Positions 1 to 6,884 of a stretch of DNA of 10,697 nt are shown piece after piece; within the stretch, counting starts at the first letter, position 1, and each line of letters begins with the position of its first letter. Location: assembly GCA_019241495.1 (NCBI GenBank), contig JAFAWZ010000225.1:1-10697 (forward strand). Reading direction: 5' to 3'. The position numbers were made by a program, and so were the translations under genes. Below the pieces are notes generated by a model. The model was not told where the DNA came from. It did no database searches and saw only the letters and a list, made by a program, of their open reading frames with translations. This DNA comes from Acidimicrobiales bacterium. GTDB taxonomy: Bacteria > Actinomycetota > Acidimicrobiia > Acidimicrobiales > Palsa-688.

Positions 1-113
1 AGTAGGTCTCGGCGGCCGGGAATCGGTCGGCGAAGGTGATGGCGAAGGCGTTCCGTCTCATGGGAAGCCGGCCGAGCGTCGTGGCGGCGAAAACCCGAAG
101 GTCAGCCGTTCTT
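1..113 (-). other. possible partial coding region leaving the window on the minus strand
   Basis: One minus-strand frame stays open from about position 299 to the left edge. Between about 100 and 1 its codons end mostly in G or C and read plausibly as protein (for example RRNAFAITFADRFPAAETY). An ATG lies at 61 to 59 and a GTG at 166 to 164, but neither has a Shine-Dalgarno sequence. This could be the start of a further gene in the leftward operon, or the rest of the preceding small gene after a frameshift. No family is recognised, and too little is visible to assign a function. Confidence 0.25.
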
Positions 114-452
114 CTACCTGGAAGAATGGGAGATACAGGCTTGACAATTCCGGAGGTGTAGTTCACTAGCCGCAGACCGGGGAGGGCCGCAAGCGACGCT
201 GCCCACGCGCTGTTCTGCCAGGTCGCCTGTGATCTGGACGCCTTGGAGTGTTCCCGACAGCTCGCCTGCTGTGGCCCCCGACGGGAAGCCCGTGGCGGGC
301 TTCAAGGTGACGCTGAACGACTGTCTCGAGTCGGTGAGCGTCACCGTCCGGCAAGCCTCGAGGCCATCAGTCGCCCGAGTGAGGTCGCTCGTGAGCTTGT
401 CCTCTGGCTCGGTGATCAGTTGCCGGGACGAATGGCCCGTCGTTGCCACCAC
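114..452 (-). CDS. hypothetical protein, third gene of the leftward operon
   Basis: This 112-residue protein is not recognised. The start is GTG at 452, chosen because GAGGGAGA stands 5 bases upstream on the minus strand. Codons end mainly in G or C for the first 75 or so residues, which contain a Ser/Thr-rich stretch around residues 36 to 75 with alternating hydrophobic residues, as in a beta-sandwich. There is no signal peptide or membrane segment. The last 35 or so residues use poorer codons and read less like protein, while the frame shifted by one base looks better there, so the gene may carry a frameshift near position 215. It starts 42 bases after the stop of the membrane protein gene and probably shares its transcript. 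Existence is moderately supported; function is unknown. Confidence 0.5.
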   Translation of the reverse strand: MVATTGHSSRQLITEPEDKLTSDLTRATDGLEACRTVTLTDSRQSFSVTLKPATGFPSGATAGELSGTLQGVQITGDLAEQRVGSVACGPPRSAASELHLRNCQACISHSSR

Positions 453-494
453 TGAAGTCTCCCTCGGCCTTGACCGAACCGGGCCCGCCGTTGC

Positions 495-782
495 TCAGGT
501 TGTTGTCAAGGTTCGGGCAACCGACGGTGTGGAGTGGGCGTTACCGTACGCCGCACGCGCCCGACGTGCCATCGCCGCAGCGGTGCCCGCTGCACCTGCG
601 GCCACGGCGGTGAGCGCGGCGACCACCAGCCACTCGAAGGAGCCACTGCCTGCGTCGGGGTCCACGCCGAAGGCCCCTTCAATCCACGACGGCATGATCA
701 GTGTGGCGACGATCGCTCCGAGCGCACAGAGCGCCGCCATCACCCCGATCCAGAACCAGCCCCGCTCGCTGATGGGCCGCAT
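495..782 (-). CDS. small two-helix membrane protein
   Basis: This 95-residue protein has two hydrophobic segments, about residues 9 to 31 and 51 to 72, joined by an acidic and Gly/Ser-rich loop (residues 32 to 50). Basic residues in the N-terminal tail (MRPISERG) and after the second helix (MARRARA) predict both ends in the cytoplasm and the loop outside. The ATG at 782 is preferred to a start 11 codons upstream because GGGGAGG lies 8 bases before it. The gene begins 29 bases after the stop of the beta-propeller gene and is followed 42 bases later by another small gene, so the three look co-transcribed. No family is recognised. The opposite strand is also open here, but lacks a comparable ribosome site and reads as low-complexity Ala/Pro/Ser sequence. 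Confidence 0.72.
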   Translation of the reverse strand: MRPISERGWFWIGVMAALCALGAIVATLIMPSWIEGAFGVDPDAGSGSFEWLVVAALTAVAAGAAGTAAAMARRARAAYGNAHSTPSVARTLTTT

Positions 783-811
783 CCTTCGATCCTCCCCTTG
801 CCTGGTCTTTC

Positions 812-1858
812 TCACGCGCTGTCGGGGGTGAGCTCGACGACGAAGCCGTCTGCTTCAGCGACGCCCCCGACGCTGAAATCGAAGGCGATGTCGCAGACGA
901 TGAGCCGCTGGCCGACGAATCGGATCCCGTGCGGCGTTAGGAACCCCGATGCGACCTCGTGCGCGGCACCGGCAGCGTCGATCCGCAGCACCCGGCCGCG
1001 GTACTCGCCCATCCCGCTCTCCGGTGGGCTGAGCTGGATCGGCCCGGCCAGGTCCGCCACGAAGTACTCGCCACCGTGTCGGGGCCAGTCGGCGGGCGCC
1101 CGGTCGATGCCGGTCGGTGTGCCGAGTCCACCGGCGAACGGCTCGTCGAGGACCGTGCCATCGGGTGCGATCTGCGTCACTGTTCCCTCGCCACCGGAGC
1201 CGTAGATGTTCCCATTCGGCGTTGTCACAAGCATGCGGTCCTCACCGTCGACGGTGCCGAACGCGAGCCACATGGGTTGGCTCGGTCCCGGAGGCGCGAG
1301 CACGGCGAACGTCTCGGCTGTGCCGTCTGGCGCGACCGCCTGGATCGCACCGTTGCCGATCGTGATCGTGAACAGGTGTCCCTCGAACGCCGACTCGGGC
1401 GGACCGAACCGGGCCCCGACGCCTCCGGTGTTGGCCACCGATCCCTCAGGGCCCGTCAACGGGAGGTCAGCAAATCGCTCAACGATCCCGGTTCGAGGGT
1501 CGAGACGCACCACCATGTGGTTCTGCCCGGCCCCCGCGCGCCCGGTGTCTTGCTGGGAGACGCCGAAGACTTGTCCGCTGTAAGGGCCGAAGCCCTCAGG
1601 GGCACGGTCGATGCCGATCGGCGCCGTCATGTCACCCGGCGTCGCTAGCGGGGTCACGGAGCCTTGCGTGGAGACCCGGTAGACGTTGCCCTGGCCCTCG
1701 CCGAATTCTCCACCGTCGTCGCTGACCCAGACGTCGTTCCCGTCACCCTGGACCGCGGCGAGGGGATCCCACAGCCGCCCGGGCGAGACCAGGAGCCGCG
1801 CCCGGTAGCCCGGAGCGGCCGAGATCCTCGGCAGCTCGTCGGGGTGTCCGTGCGCCAT
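812..1858 (-). CDS. beta-propeller-like protein (NHL / SMP-30-like repeats)
   Basis: This 348-residue soluble protein has propeller-type repeats: short hydrophobic strands, Gly turns and repeated Asp-Gly corners. Two internal copies are visible: PIGIDRAP...G.VFGV at residues 80 to 100 and PTGIDRAP...GEYFVAD at 248 to 269. A second pair is IQAVAPDGT (172 to 180) and VTQIAPDGT (227 to 235). Proteins of this shape include NHL-repeat proteins, lactonases of the SMP-30/gluconolactonase group and sugar dehydrogenase-like domains. I see no PQQ-site signature or signal peptide, so a catalytic role is open and the protein is probably cytosolic. The ATG has GGGAGGG 5 bases upstream. It is the first gene of a leftward operon whose second gene encodes a two-helix membrane protein. 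Coding status is very likely; the exact family is uncertain. Confidence 0.88.
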   Translation of the reverse strand: MAHGHPDELPRISAAPGYRARLLVSPGRLWDPLAAVQGDGNDVWVSDDGGEFGEGQGNVYRVSTQGSVTPLATPGDMTAPIGIDRAPEGFGPYSGQVFGVSQQDTGRAGAGQNHMVVRLDPRTGIVERFADLPLTGPEGSVANTGGVGARFGPPESAFEGHLFTITIGNGAIQAVAPDGTAETFAVLAPPGPSQPMWLAFGTVDGEDRMLVTTPNGNIYGSGGEGTVTQIAPDGTVLDEPFAGGLGTPTGIDRAPADWPRHGGEYFVADLAGPIQLSPPESGMGEYRGRVLRIDAAGAAHEVASGFLTPHGIRFVGQRLIVCDIAFDFSVGGVAEADGFVVELTPDSA

Positions 1859-2276
1859 CTCGTCCCTCCCTGCGTTCGTCCGGCACGGCGCATGTTAGGC
1901 CTTCGTCCCCGTGTGGCGTTGGGGCGGGGGGGTCGCCTCAGTCCGGCGTGATCGAGTACCCGATGCCGATCATCGAATGCGCCTCGCAGATCTCACCTGG
2001 CGGGTCGCTCTCACCCGGGACTTCGTGGCTTCGAGCCGATCGCCGCCTGGGAGCAACTGGCGAACCTCGCCTAGCTGGTGAGTAGCGGGCATTGTGACGG
2101 AGGGCGATGTGCCGGCCAAGGCGAGAGGTGAGCCGACAGACCTGCGGGGGCGAGGGCCTGAAGGTCTCGGCCCACCGACCCAGATGTGGCTGAGCTGGCC
2201 GGCATCGCCGGGTCGGACTGGTAGCGTTGCCGGGTCGGACTGATGATTTGTGGGCAATTCGGGGGAGTAGTGGGTC
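1859..2276. other. 418-bp intergenic region between divergent genes
   Basis: This stretch separates the minus-strand propeller operon from the plus-strand P450 gene, so it should hold both promoters. On the left, a minus-strand TAACAT (1897 to 1892) could be a -10 element for the propeller gene, without a good -35. On the right, two direct copies of a 14-bp sequence and one inverted copy of its GGGTCGG core lie just before the P450. Open frames across it are Arg/Pro/Ser-rich, have no ribosome site and resemble no family. I see no RNA gene or clear terminator. Confidence 0.5.
2207..2242. repeat. two phased 14-bp direct repeats upstream of the P450
   Basis: GCCGGGTCGGACTG occurs exactly at 2207 to 2220 and again at 2229 to 2242. 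The copies are 22 bp apart start to start, about two helical turns. An inverted copy of the core (CCGACCC) lies at 2175 to 2181. The second copy ends 34 bp before the P450 start codon. Placement and phasing fit an operator for a regulator, but a simple local duplication is also possible. Confidence 0.55.
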
Positions 2277-3566
2277 GTGACACGTGGTGATCGTCCAGTG
2301 GTCGATTTTGACCATCACAGCCAGGAGCATGTCGAACATCGCGACGAGATGTACCGCGACTTGCGCGAGCGGTGCCCGGTCGCCTGGACCAATGCCCACG
2401 ACGGCTACTGGGTGCTCTCCACCCAAGAGCATGCCAGCGCGTTGTTGCGTGACCACGAGCACTTCGTCTCCGGTCGCCACCAGGACGAAGACGGCCGGTG
2501 GCACGGCGGGGACTCGATCCCCGACCCCCAGCTCCCGCCCTATCTCCTGTTGGAGAACGACCCTCCGATCTGGGGCTTCTACCGTCGGCTGCTCAACCCG
2601 TGGCTTGCCCCTGCCAAGGTGGCGGCCCGCCAGGCGCGGCTGGAGGAGCTCTCCACCCGGCTGCTCGACGAGGTGATCGAGAGGGGCAGCTTCGACCTGA
2701 TCCTCGACTACGCCAACCCGATCCCTGGCGTCATGACCCTCGATCTGGTCGGCCAGCACGTCGAGGACTGGCAGCGGTGGGCGGAGCCTCACCATGCCGC
2801 CATATACACAGAGCCGGGGAGCGAGGAGTACATGGAAGCGGTGGCCGGCATCCTGTGGCAGCGCGAGCAGCTCATCGAGGCCATGCGAGAACGGCGTGGT
2901 GAACCAGGTGACGACCTGTTGACGGCGCTCGCCACGGCCCGCACCGACGATGGCGAACCGCTTGGCTTGGAAGAGGCGGTCGGCATCCTTATGACGATCA
3001 TCGGCGGAGGCGTGGACACCACCACCGCCACGACCGCCAACGGGCTTCTCTACCTCCAACGCCACCCCGAGGCCAGAGCCTGGCTCCTCGAAGACCTCGA
3101 TGATCGCCTCCCCCAAGCATGTGAGGAGATCCTCCGTTACTTCCCGCCCGTGCTCGGAGTAGCCAGGACTGTGGCCGCAGACGTTGACTTCGCCGACCAG
3201 AAGTTCGCCGCGGGCGAGCGTGTGCTTGCTTCGGTGACCTCGGCCAACCGCGACAGGAGGGTCTTTGAGGATCCCGACGCGGTGCGCCTCGATCGCGTCA
3301 ACAACCGGCACTTGAGCTTTGGTGCGGGAATCCATCGGTGCGTCGGCTCCCACGCTGCCCGGGCCATGCTTCACACCATGGTCGGCGACGTCCTTCGCCG
3401 CCTTCCCGACTACACCATCGACGAAGACAAAGCGGTCCGCTATGGCCCCAATAGCGTGGTCGATGGATGGATCAGTGTGCCCGTGCACTTCACCCCGGGG
3501 CGCCGGTTAGGCGCTTCCTCTTGGTCTTCATGGCGCGCTATGAACCTGCGACCAGCCACTTTTTGA
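2277..3566 (+). CDS. cytochrome P450
   Basis: This 429-residue protein has the hallmark P450 motifs: the I-helix GGVDT at residues 244 to 248, ExxR at E284 to R287 (EEILR), and the heme loop FGAGIHRCVG at 348 to 357 with C355 as the predicted heme ligand. It lacks a membrane anchor, so it should be a soluble bacterial monooxygenase fed by ferredoxin; no ferredoxin gene is nearby. The C-helix reads DPPIWGFYRR (95 to 104), with Trp where bacterial P450s usually have the His of DPPEHTxxR, leaving a WxxxR pattern. The GTG start is supported by GGGGGAG 9 bases upstream; another GTG is eight codons in. The protein ends about 17 residues past the usual PGRRLG terminus, in AT-richer codons. The substrate and CYP family cannot be assigned. 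A long open frame on the opposite strand is an antisense shadow. Confidence 0.96.
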   Translation: MTRGDRPVVDFDHHSQEHVEHRDEMYRDLRERCPVAWTNAHDGYWVLSTQEHASALLRDHEHFVSGRHQDEDGRWHGGDSIPDPQLPPYLLLENDPPIWGFYRRLLNPWLAPAKVAARQARLEELSTRLLDEVIERGSFDLILDYANPIPGVMTLDLVGQHVEDWQRWAEPHHAAIYTEPGSEEYMEAVAGILWQREQLIEAMRERRGEPGDDLLTALATARTDDGEPLGLEEAVGILMTIIGGGVDTTTATTANGLLYLQRHPEARAWLLEDLDDRLPQACEEILRYFPPVLGVARTVAADVDFADQKFAAGERVLASVTSANRDRRVFEDPDAVRLDRVNNRHLSFGAGIHRCVGSHAARAMLHTMVGDVLRRLPDYTIDEDKAVRYGPNSVVDGWISVPVHFTPGRRLGASSWSSWRAMNLRPATF

Positions 3567-3574
3567 ACAGTTGA

Positions 3575-3610
3575 CCACGCTCGGAGGGCCGTCGGTCTGC
3601 CGTAGCGTGG
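3575..3610 (+). terminator. possible hairpin after the P450 gene
   Basis: CCACGCT (3575 to 3581) pairs with AGCGTGG (3604 to 3610), and the CGG/CCG just inside could extend the stem around a GC-rich loop. It begins 9 bases after the P450 stop. There is no T-run after it, so an intrinsic terminator is only a possibility. Confidence 0.3.
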
Positions 3611-3800
3611 CGAGTGGGCCGCCATCGTAGTGGTGACCGCCGCAGGTTCAGGCTCGAAGGCCAGCCGTCGTCGCCTTGCGTATAGTTCACTTGACGCGTT
3701 CGAGTACGGCATCGCAGGCAGCGGGTCGGATCGTTCTCGCCGACCGGCACCCCCACCCACGCGACAGCCTCGCGAACCATGATCGTCGAAACAGCCTCGT

Positions 3801-3818
3801 GGAGAGGAGCCAGCGATA
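3801..3818 (+). promoter_or_regulatory. strong Shine-Dalgarno facing an ATA codon
   Basis: GGAGAGGAG (3801 to 3809) is the best ribosome site before the CoA-transferase. Six bases after it, in the CoA-transferase frame, is ATA (3816 to 3818), nine codons before the first standard start (TTG at 3843). The codons between would read PDRDHTAD, a plausible N-terminus. Either ATA serves as a rare start, an ATG has mutated, or the base is a sequencing error. Confidence 0.5.
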
Positions 3819-3842
3819 CCTGACCGTGACCACACTGCGGAT

Positions 3843-5213
3843 TTGCTGAGCGAGGCGTGGAACGGCCTCGTGGCCGGTCAGCCGCACCTACACCCGCAGC
3901 CCGCCCTCGAGTTGACGGCCCCCGCCGCCACCTCCGGACTGGGGTCTCCACTGCGCGTAGCTGACACAGCTGCCGCTTGTGTCGGACTGGCTCTGGTCGC
4001 GGCAGCTGCCCTGGTCGAGCAACAAGGCGGCCGACCTACCTCCGCGTCGCTTCATCCCGGCCACATCGGTGCCGCAGTGACCAGTGAGCGGCACTTTCGC
4101 ATAGGCGGACAGCGAGCAACACCGACGTTCGGGCCCCTGTCTCGCTTTTGGCAGACAAGCGACGGCTGGATTCGGACACACACCACATACCGATGGCATC
4201 GCCAGGCCCTCCTGGATACTCTCGGTGTGGATGACGACGTAGAACGGGTCGCGGCGGCCATCCGGGCCCTCCCTTCAGCAGTTCTCGAGGAGCGAGTCGT
4301 AGCCGCCGGGGGTGTGGCCGCCGCCGTCAGATCCGCGTCCGATTGGGCCGTCCACCCCCGAGGTCAAGCCATCGCGGCCGAGCCGCTGATTGGGCACCGC
4401 GTAATTCCTGGCGCGCCGCCGCGAGTACGAAGAGAGTCCCGGTTGCCGGCTGAGGAGGTGCGAGTGATCGATCTCACCAGAATCATCGCAGGACCCGTCT
4501 GCACCAGGTACCTCGGCGCGCTTGGCGCCAAGGTCTTGCGCATCGACCCGCCAGGCAAGCCCGATCTCGAGCCCGGCTCCGTCGCCGACAGCCTCCTTGG
4601 CAAACGCAGCGCTGCTCTCGACCTCAGCACATCTGCGGGCGCGACGGTGCTGCACAGTCTGCTGCATCAGGCCGACGTCATTGTCTGCGGGTATCGGCCG
4701 GGAAGCCTCGAACGTTTCGGACTTGGCCCCGAAGACTTGGCCAAGCGTCATCCTGGCCTGGTACAGGTCTACTTGAGCGCCTGGGGGCATAGTGGGCCCT
4801 GGGCAGGACGACGTGGATTTGACAGCGTCGTCCAAGCGCCGACCGGGATCGCCCTAGCGGAGTCCCGCGATGGGGAGCAGCCGGGAGCCATGCCGTGCCA
4901 ACTGCTCGATCACGGCACAGGCTATCTGGCGGCCGCAGCTGTACTAGATGGGCTGCGGCGACAAGCCATCGGCGGCGGGACCCACATCAGAACGTTGTCT
5001 CTGGCCCGCACCGCCCACTGGCTTGTCGCCGGCGGGACTCGAACCGTGAACGCTGTAACTACCCCGAACGCAGGCGGGGACTGGATAGTCGAATTAGGCG
5101 GCGAGCCGGTGGTTACCGCAGTGGCGCCTCCCGGCGAGATCAACGGGCGGTCGCTGCACTGGCCAGGACGGCCCGCCCGCTACCTCGCTGACCCCCCGAC
5201 CTGGGCACCTTGA
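3843..5213 (+). CDS. family III CoA-transferase (CaiB/BaiF type)
   Basis: This protein of 456 residues from TTG (465 if it starts at ATA 3816) would move coenzyme A between carboxylic acids, usually to activate an acid for breakdown. Residues 206 to 219 (VRVIDLTRIIAGPV), GKRSAALDL (253 to 261) and the Gly-rich region around 325 to 335 match the family III core. D356 in LLDHGTGY sits where the catalytic Asp of the family is expected. The N-terminal 200 residues include DGWIRTHTTYRWHR (107 to 120) and a CxAA-like segment ending in HPRGQAIAAEPLI, which resemble parts usually found C-terminal in formyl-CoA transferase. The order therefore looks rearranged, an arrangement I recall from longer actinobacterial members. 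No ribosome site supports TTG 3843. It follows the P450 on the same strand after about 250 bases and converges with the hydrolase gene. The substrate is unknown. Confidence 0.92.
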   Translation: MLSEAWNGLVAGQPHLHPQPALELTAPAATSGLGSPLRVADTAAACVGLALVAAAALVEQQGGRPTSASLHPGHIGAAVTSERHFRIGGQRATPTFGPLSRFWQTSDGWIRTHTTYRWHRQALLDTLGVDDDVERVAAAIRALPSAVLEERVVAAGGVAAAVRSASDWAVHPRGQAIAAEPLIGHRVIPGAPPRVRRESRLPAEEVRVIDLTRIIAGPVCTRYLGALGAKVLRIDPPGKPDLEPGSVADSLLGKRSAALDLSTSAGATVLHSLLHQADVIVCGYRPGSLERFGLGPEDLAKRHPGLVQVYLSAWGHSGPWAGRRGFDSVVQAPTGIALAESRDGEQPGAMPCQLLDHGTGYLAAAAVLDGLRRQAIGGGTHIRTLSLARTAHWLVAGGTRTVNAVTTPNAGGDWIVELGGEPVVTAVAPPGEINGRSLHWPGRPARYLADPPTWAP

Positions 5214-5214
5214 A

Positions 5215-5255
5215 CCGCCCGGGTTTCGGTGACTAGCGACGGGGTAGAAGGGCGG
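5215..5255. terminator. possible bidirectional stem between convergent genes
   Basis: Only 45 bases separate the stop codons of the CoA-transferase (plus) and the hydrolase (minus). CCGCCC (5215 to 5220) can pair with GGGCGG (5250 to 5255) around a 29-base loop. With a short stem, long loop and no T-run, this is a weak terminator candidate placed where one is needed. Confidence 0.22.
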
Positions 5256-5258
5256 CGG

Positions 5259-6146
5259 TCAGGCACACATGAAACTATTGATGTGTTGCGCCAGTCGGGT
5301 TGGTTGGTCGAGGGGTATCAGGGTGCGGCTGTCGGCCAGGACGACGAGTCGAGATTGGGGCAGTAGCCCAGCAAGCCGTTCGCCGTGCTCGGGTGGCATC
5401 ACCCGGTCGCGTTCTGCCCATATCACGAGTGAAGGGCGGTCGAAGCTTGGCAGGTGTTCGGCTGTATCGAGCAGGAGCTTGCGGTTGGCGGTGATCGCCC
5501 GCAGTACCCGGAGGGTGTCGCGCCGGATCTCAGGCTGCTTGAGTACAGGCTCCAGCCATAGCTGGGTGGCGCGGTCACCGCGTTTGGTCAACCAACCGAA
5601 CGCGAGCGGTGAGCGCCTTATCGGGCGAAAACGCAGATGCTGCATGAAGAAGTTGAACAAGGTGGGAGGAAGCTTGCCGGCGGCGACGAGGGTTTTGCCG
5701 GTCAGCCCCGGGGGAAAGTTGTCAAAGGCGTCGCAAGAAATCAGGATGGCCCGCGCGAGTCGAGGTTCGCGCCGAGCCATGAGGAGTTGTAGCAGAGCGC
5801 CACCGGTGTCCACTCCGGCGACCGTGGCATCGCGGAGATCGAGTTCGTCCAGAAGTTGCCCGACGAGGGTGGCGATTCCCTCGAGTGAGAGGTCGGCATC
5901 GGGGGTCATCGCCTCGCGGTGTGCGCCCAAAGGCAGCGTCGGCGCAATGCAGCGGTTGCCGGGTGAGAGTTCGGCGATGACGGCGCCCCACAACGATCGG
6001 TCCATCAGAAGGCCGTGTAAGAACACGATCGTCGGGCCGTCGCCGCCGGTGTCGGTGTACTCGATCGTTCCCGTGGTCAGGCTGATTGTGCGGCGCTGGG
6101 CGTCGTCGACGGGCGATTTCTGGACGGTTCGCGCCTCGGCTGGCAT
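5259..6146 (-). CDS. alpha/beta hydrolase with Asp nucleophile
   Basis: This 295-residue alpha/beta-hydrolase-fold protein has FLHGLLMD (residues 42 to 49) as the oxyanion-hole loop, GVDTGG (111 to 116) as the nucleophile elbow with D113 in the nucleophile position, and WAERDRVMPP (243 to 252) carrying the likely acid D247. An Asp nucleophile is typical of haloalkane and fluoroacetate dehalogenases and epoxide hydrolases, rather than Ser esterases. The segment that normally holds the catalytic His (DSGH...P) reads DSRTLIPLDQP (272 to 282), with Thr instead. I recall DSxTLIPxDQP from related actinobacterial proteins, so this may be a family trait. The ATG at 6146 is chosen over an upstream TTG because AGAGGAGA lies 4 bases before it. 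It is 60 bp downstream of a TetR gene, with two operator-like palindromes on its own promoter. Confidence 0.93.
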   Translation of the reverse strand: MPAEARTVQKSPVDDAQRRTISLTTGTIEYTDTGGDGPTIVFLHGLLMDRSLWGAVIAELSPGNRCIAPTLPLGAHREAMTPDADLSLEGIATLVGQLLDELDLRDATVAGVDTGGALLQLLMARREPRLARAILISCDAFDNFPPGLTGKTLVAAGKLPPTLFNFFMQHLRFRPIRRSPLAFGWLTKRGDRATQLWLEPVLKQPEIRRDTLRVLRAITANRKLLLDTAEHLPSFDRPSLVIWAERDRVMPPEHGERLAGLLPQSRLVVLADSRTLIPLDQPTRLAQHINSFMCA

Positions 6147-6163
6147 GAGCTCTCCTCTAGCCA

Positions 6164-6195
6164 ATACAGTTGTAGTCGTAACAATACATTCGTAT
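6164..6195. promoter_or_regulatory. tandem operator-like palindromes in the hydrolase promoter
   Basis: ATACAGTTGTAG (6164 to 6175) and ATACATTCGTAT (6184 to 6195) are near-palindromes with half-sites ATAC(A) and (T)GTAT, 20 bp apart centre to centre. They match a third copy before the TetR gene. One overlaps the -10 element and the other covers the expected transcription start. This placement fits repression by the adjacent TetR protein. Confidence 0.72.
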
Positions 6196-6210
6196 GGCTG
6201 GCGGGGTCAA
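6181..6210 (-). promoter_or_regulatory. promoter of the alpha/beta hydrolase gene
   Basis: On the minus strand TTGACC (6210 to 6205) and TATTGT (6186 to 6181) form -35 and -10 elements with an 18-bp spacer. The -35 overlaps the TetR stop codon. Transcription would begin near 6174, leaving a leader of about 28 bases that includes the AGAGGAGA ribosome site. The hydrolase can therefore be expressed separately from the TetR gene. Confidence 0.6.
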
Positions 6211-6878
6211 GGGCCAGGGCTAGGTGGTCTCCTACCTTTTTTCCTCGATGTCACTGAAGGCTTGGTGAGCGCCTGACGGTAGAGGTCAGTGGTGGCGACG
6301 TTCCAGCGCTGGAGCTGCTCGGTAGCAAAAAAATCATCCGAGAGGTGCTGGTTCAGGGCGGGTTCGAACAGCACACACGCGAGATTGAACACGAACACGT
6401 GAATCGCAGCCCAATCCCGGTCAACCTCAGGGCGCAGCGCACCCGCTGCCGACAAGGGCTCGAGCCACTTCTGTTGGGCGATGGCTAGTAGCGACTCCAG
6501 AATCGAAGTGGCATCGGGATCACCTTCGCTGAGCTCGCGAGCGAGATATCGCAACGCAACTCGGTTCTCTTTCACCCAACCCGTCGTGAGATCACCCATG
6601 GAGGTCCAAGCCTCCTGGCTGTCCTCGGAAACTAGGTTCGCGAACGTTGCAACCGCGACCTCGACCACGTAGCGGTTCACCGCGACGCGCAGGTTGTCCT
6701 TGGTGCCGAAATGATGCTGTACGAGCCCCGGTGACACGCCCGCCGCCGCCGCCACATCACGAATCGACGTAGCCGAGACTCCGCGCGCCGCGAAGCCTTC
6801 CAAGGCGGCATTGCGGATCCGGGCCAAGGTCGTCAGGTCCGCATCGCGCGCCGGCAAGTCGCTCGACGAACTACTCAT
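6207..6878 (-). CDS. TetR-family transcriptional regulator
   Basis: This 223-residue DNA-binding regulator has an N-terminal TetR helix-turn-helix: residues 18 to 57 contain LARIRNAALEGFAARG, then SIRDVAAAAGVSPGLVQHHF (38 to 57), the recognition helix region. The remainder is a helical ligand-binding and dimerisation domain of the usual length, ending in a basic Arg/Lys/Pro tail. The ATG at 6878 is preferred to an upstream in-frame start because the longer version would be translated through the operator and overlap the preceding gene's end. No strong ribosome site precedes it; a TATTGT -10 lies 6 bases upstream, suggesting a leaderless message. One operator-like palindrome lies just upstream, implying self-regulation, and two more lie before the downstream hydrolase. 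The ligand is unknown, plausibly a substrate or CoA ester linked to the hydrolase. Confidence 0.95.
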   Translation of the reverse strand: MSSSSSDLPARDADLTTLARIRNAALEGFAARGVSATSIRDVAAAAGVSPGLVQHHFGTKDNLRVAVNRYVVEVAVATFANLVSEDSQEAWTSMGDLTTGWVKENRVALRYLARELSEGDPDATSILESLLAIAQQKWLEPLSAAGALRPEVDRDWAAIHVFVFNLACVLFEPALNQHLSDDFFATEQLQRWNVATTDLYRQALTKPSVTSRKKGRRPPSPGP

Positions 6879-6884
6879 GCCGCC

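Noticed and set aside
229..831. A 200-codon plus-strand frame over the membrane protein
   Set aside because: It is Ala/Ser/Pro-rich with no ribosome site, while the minus strand shows two membrane helices and two good ribosome sites.
1938..3488. A 516-codon open frame on the minus strand across the P450
   Set aside because: It is antisense to a P450 with all heme and I-helix motifs, has no ribosome site, and reads as His/Gly/Val-rich sequence with no family. Long antisense frames are common in GC-rich DNA.
3681..3713. TATAGT at 3681 and TTGACG at 3691 as a promoter for the CoA-transferase
   Set aside because: The two elements are in the wrong order for one promoter, and neither has a partner at the right spacing.
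5269..6276. A 335-codon plus-strand frame over the hydrolase
   Set aside because: Its Ser/Arg-rich composition is that of an antisense shadow; the minus strand has the hydrolase motifs and a strong ribosome site.
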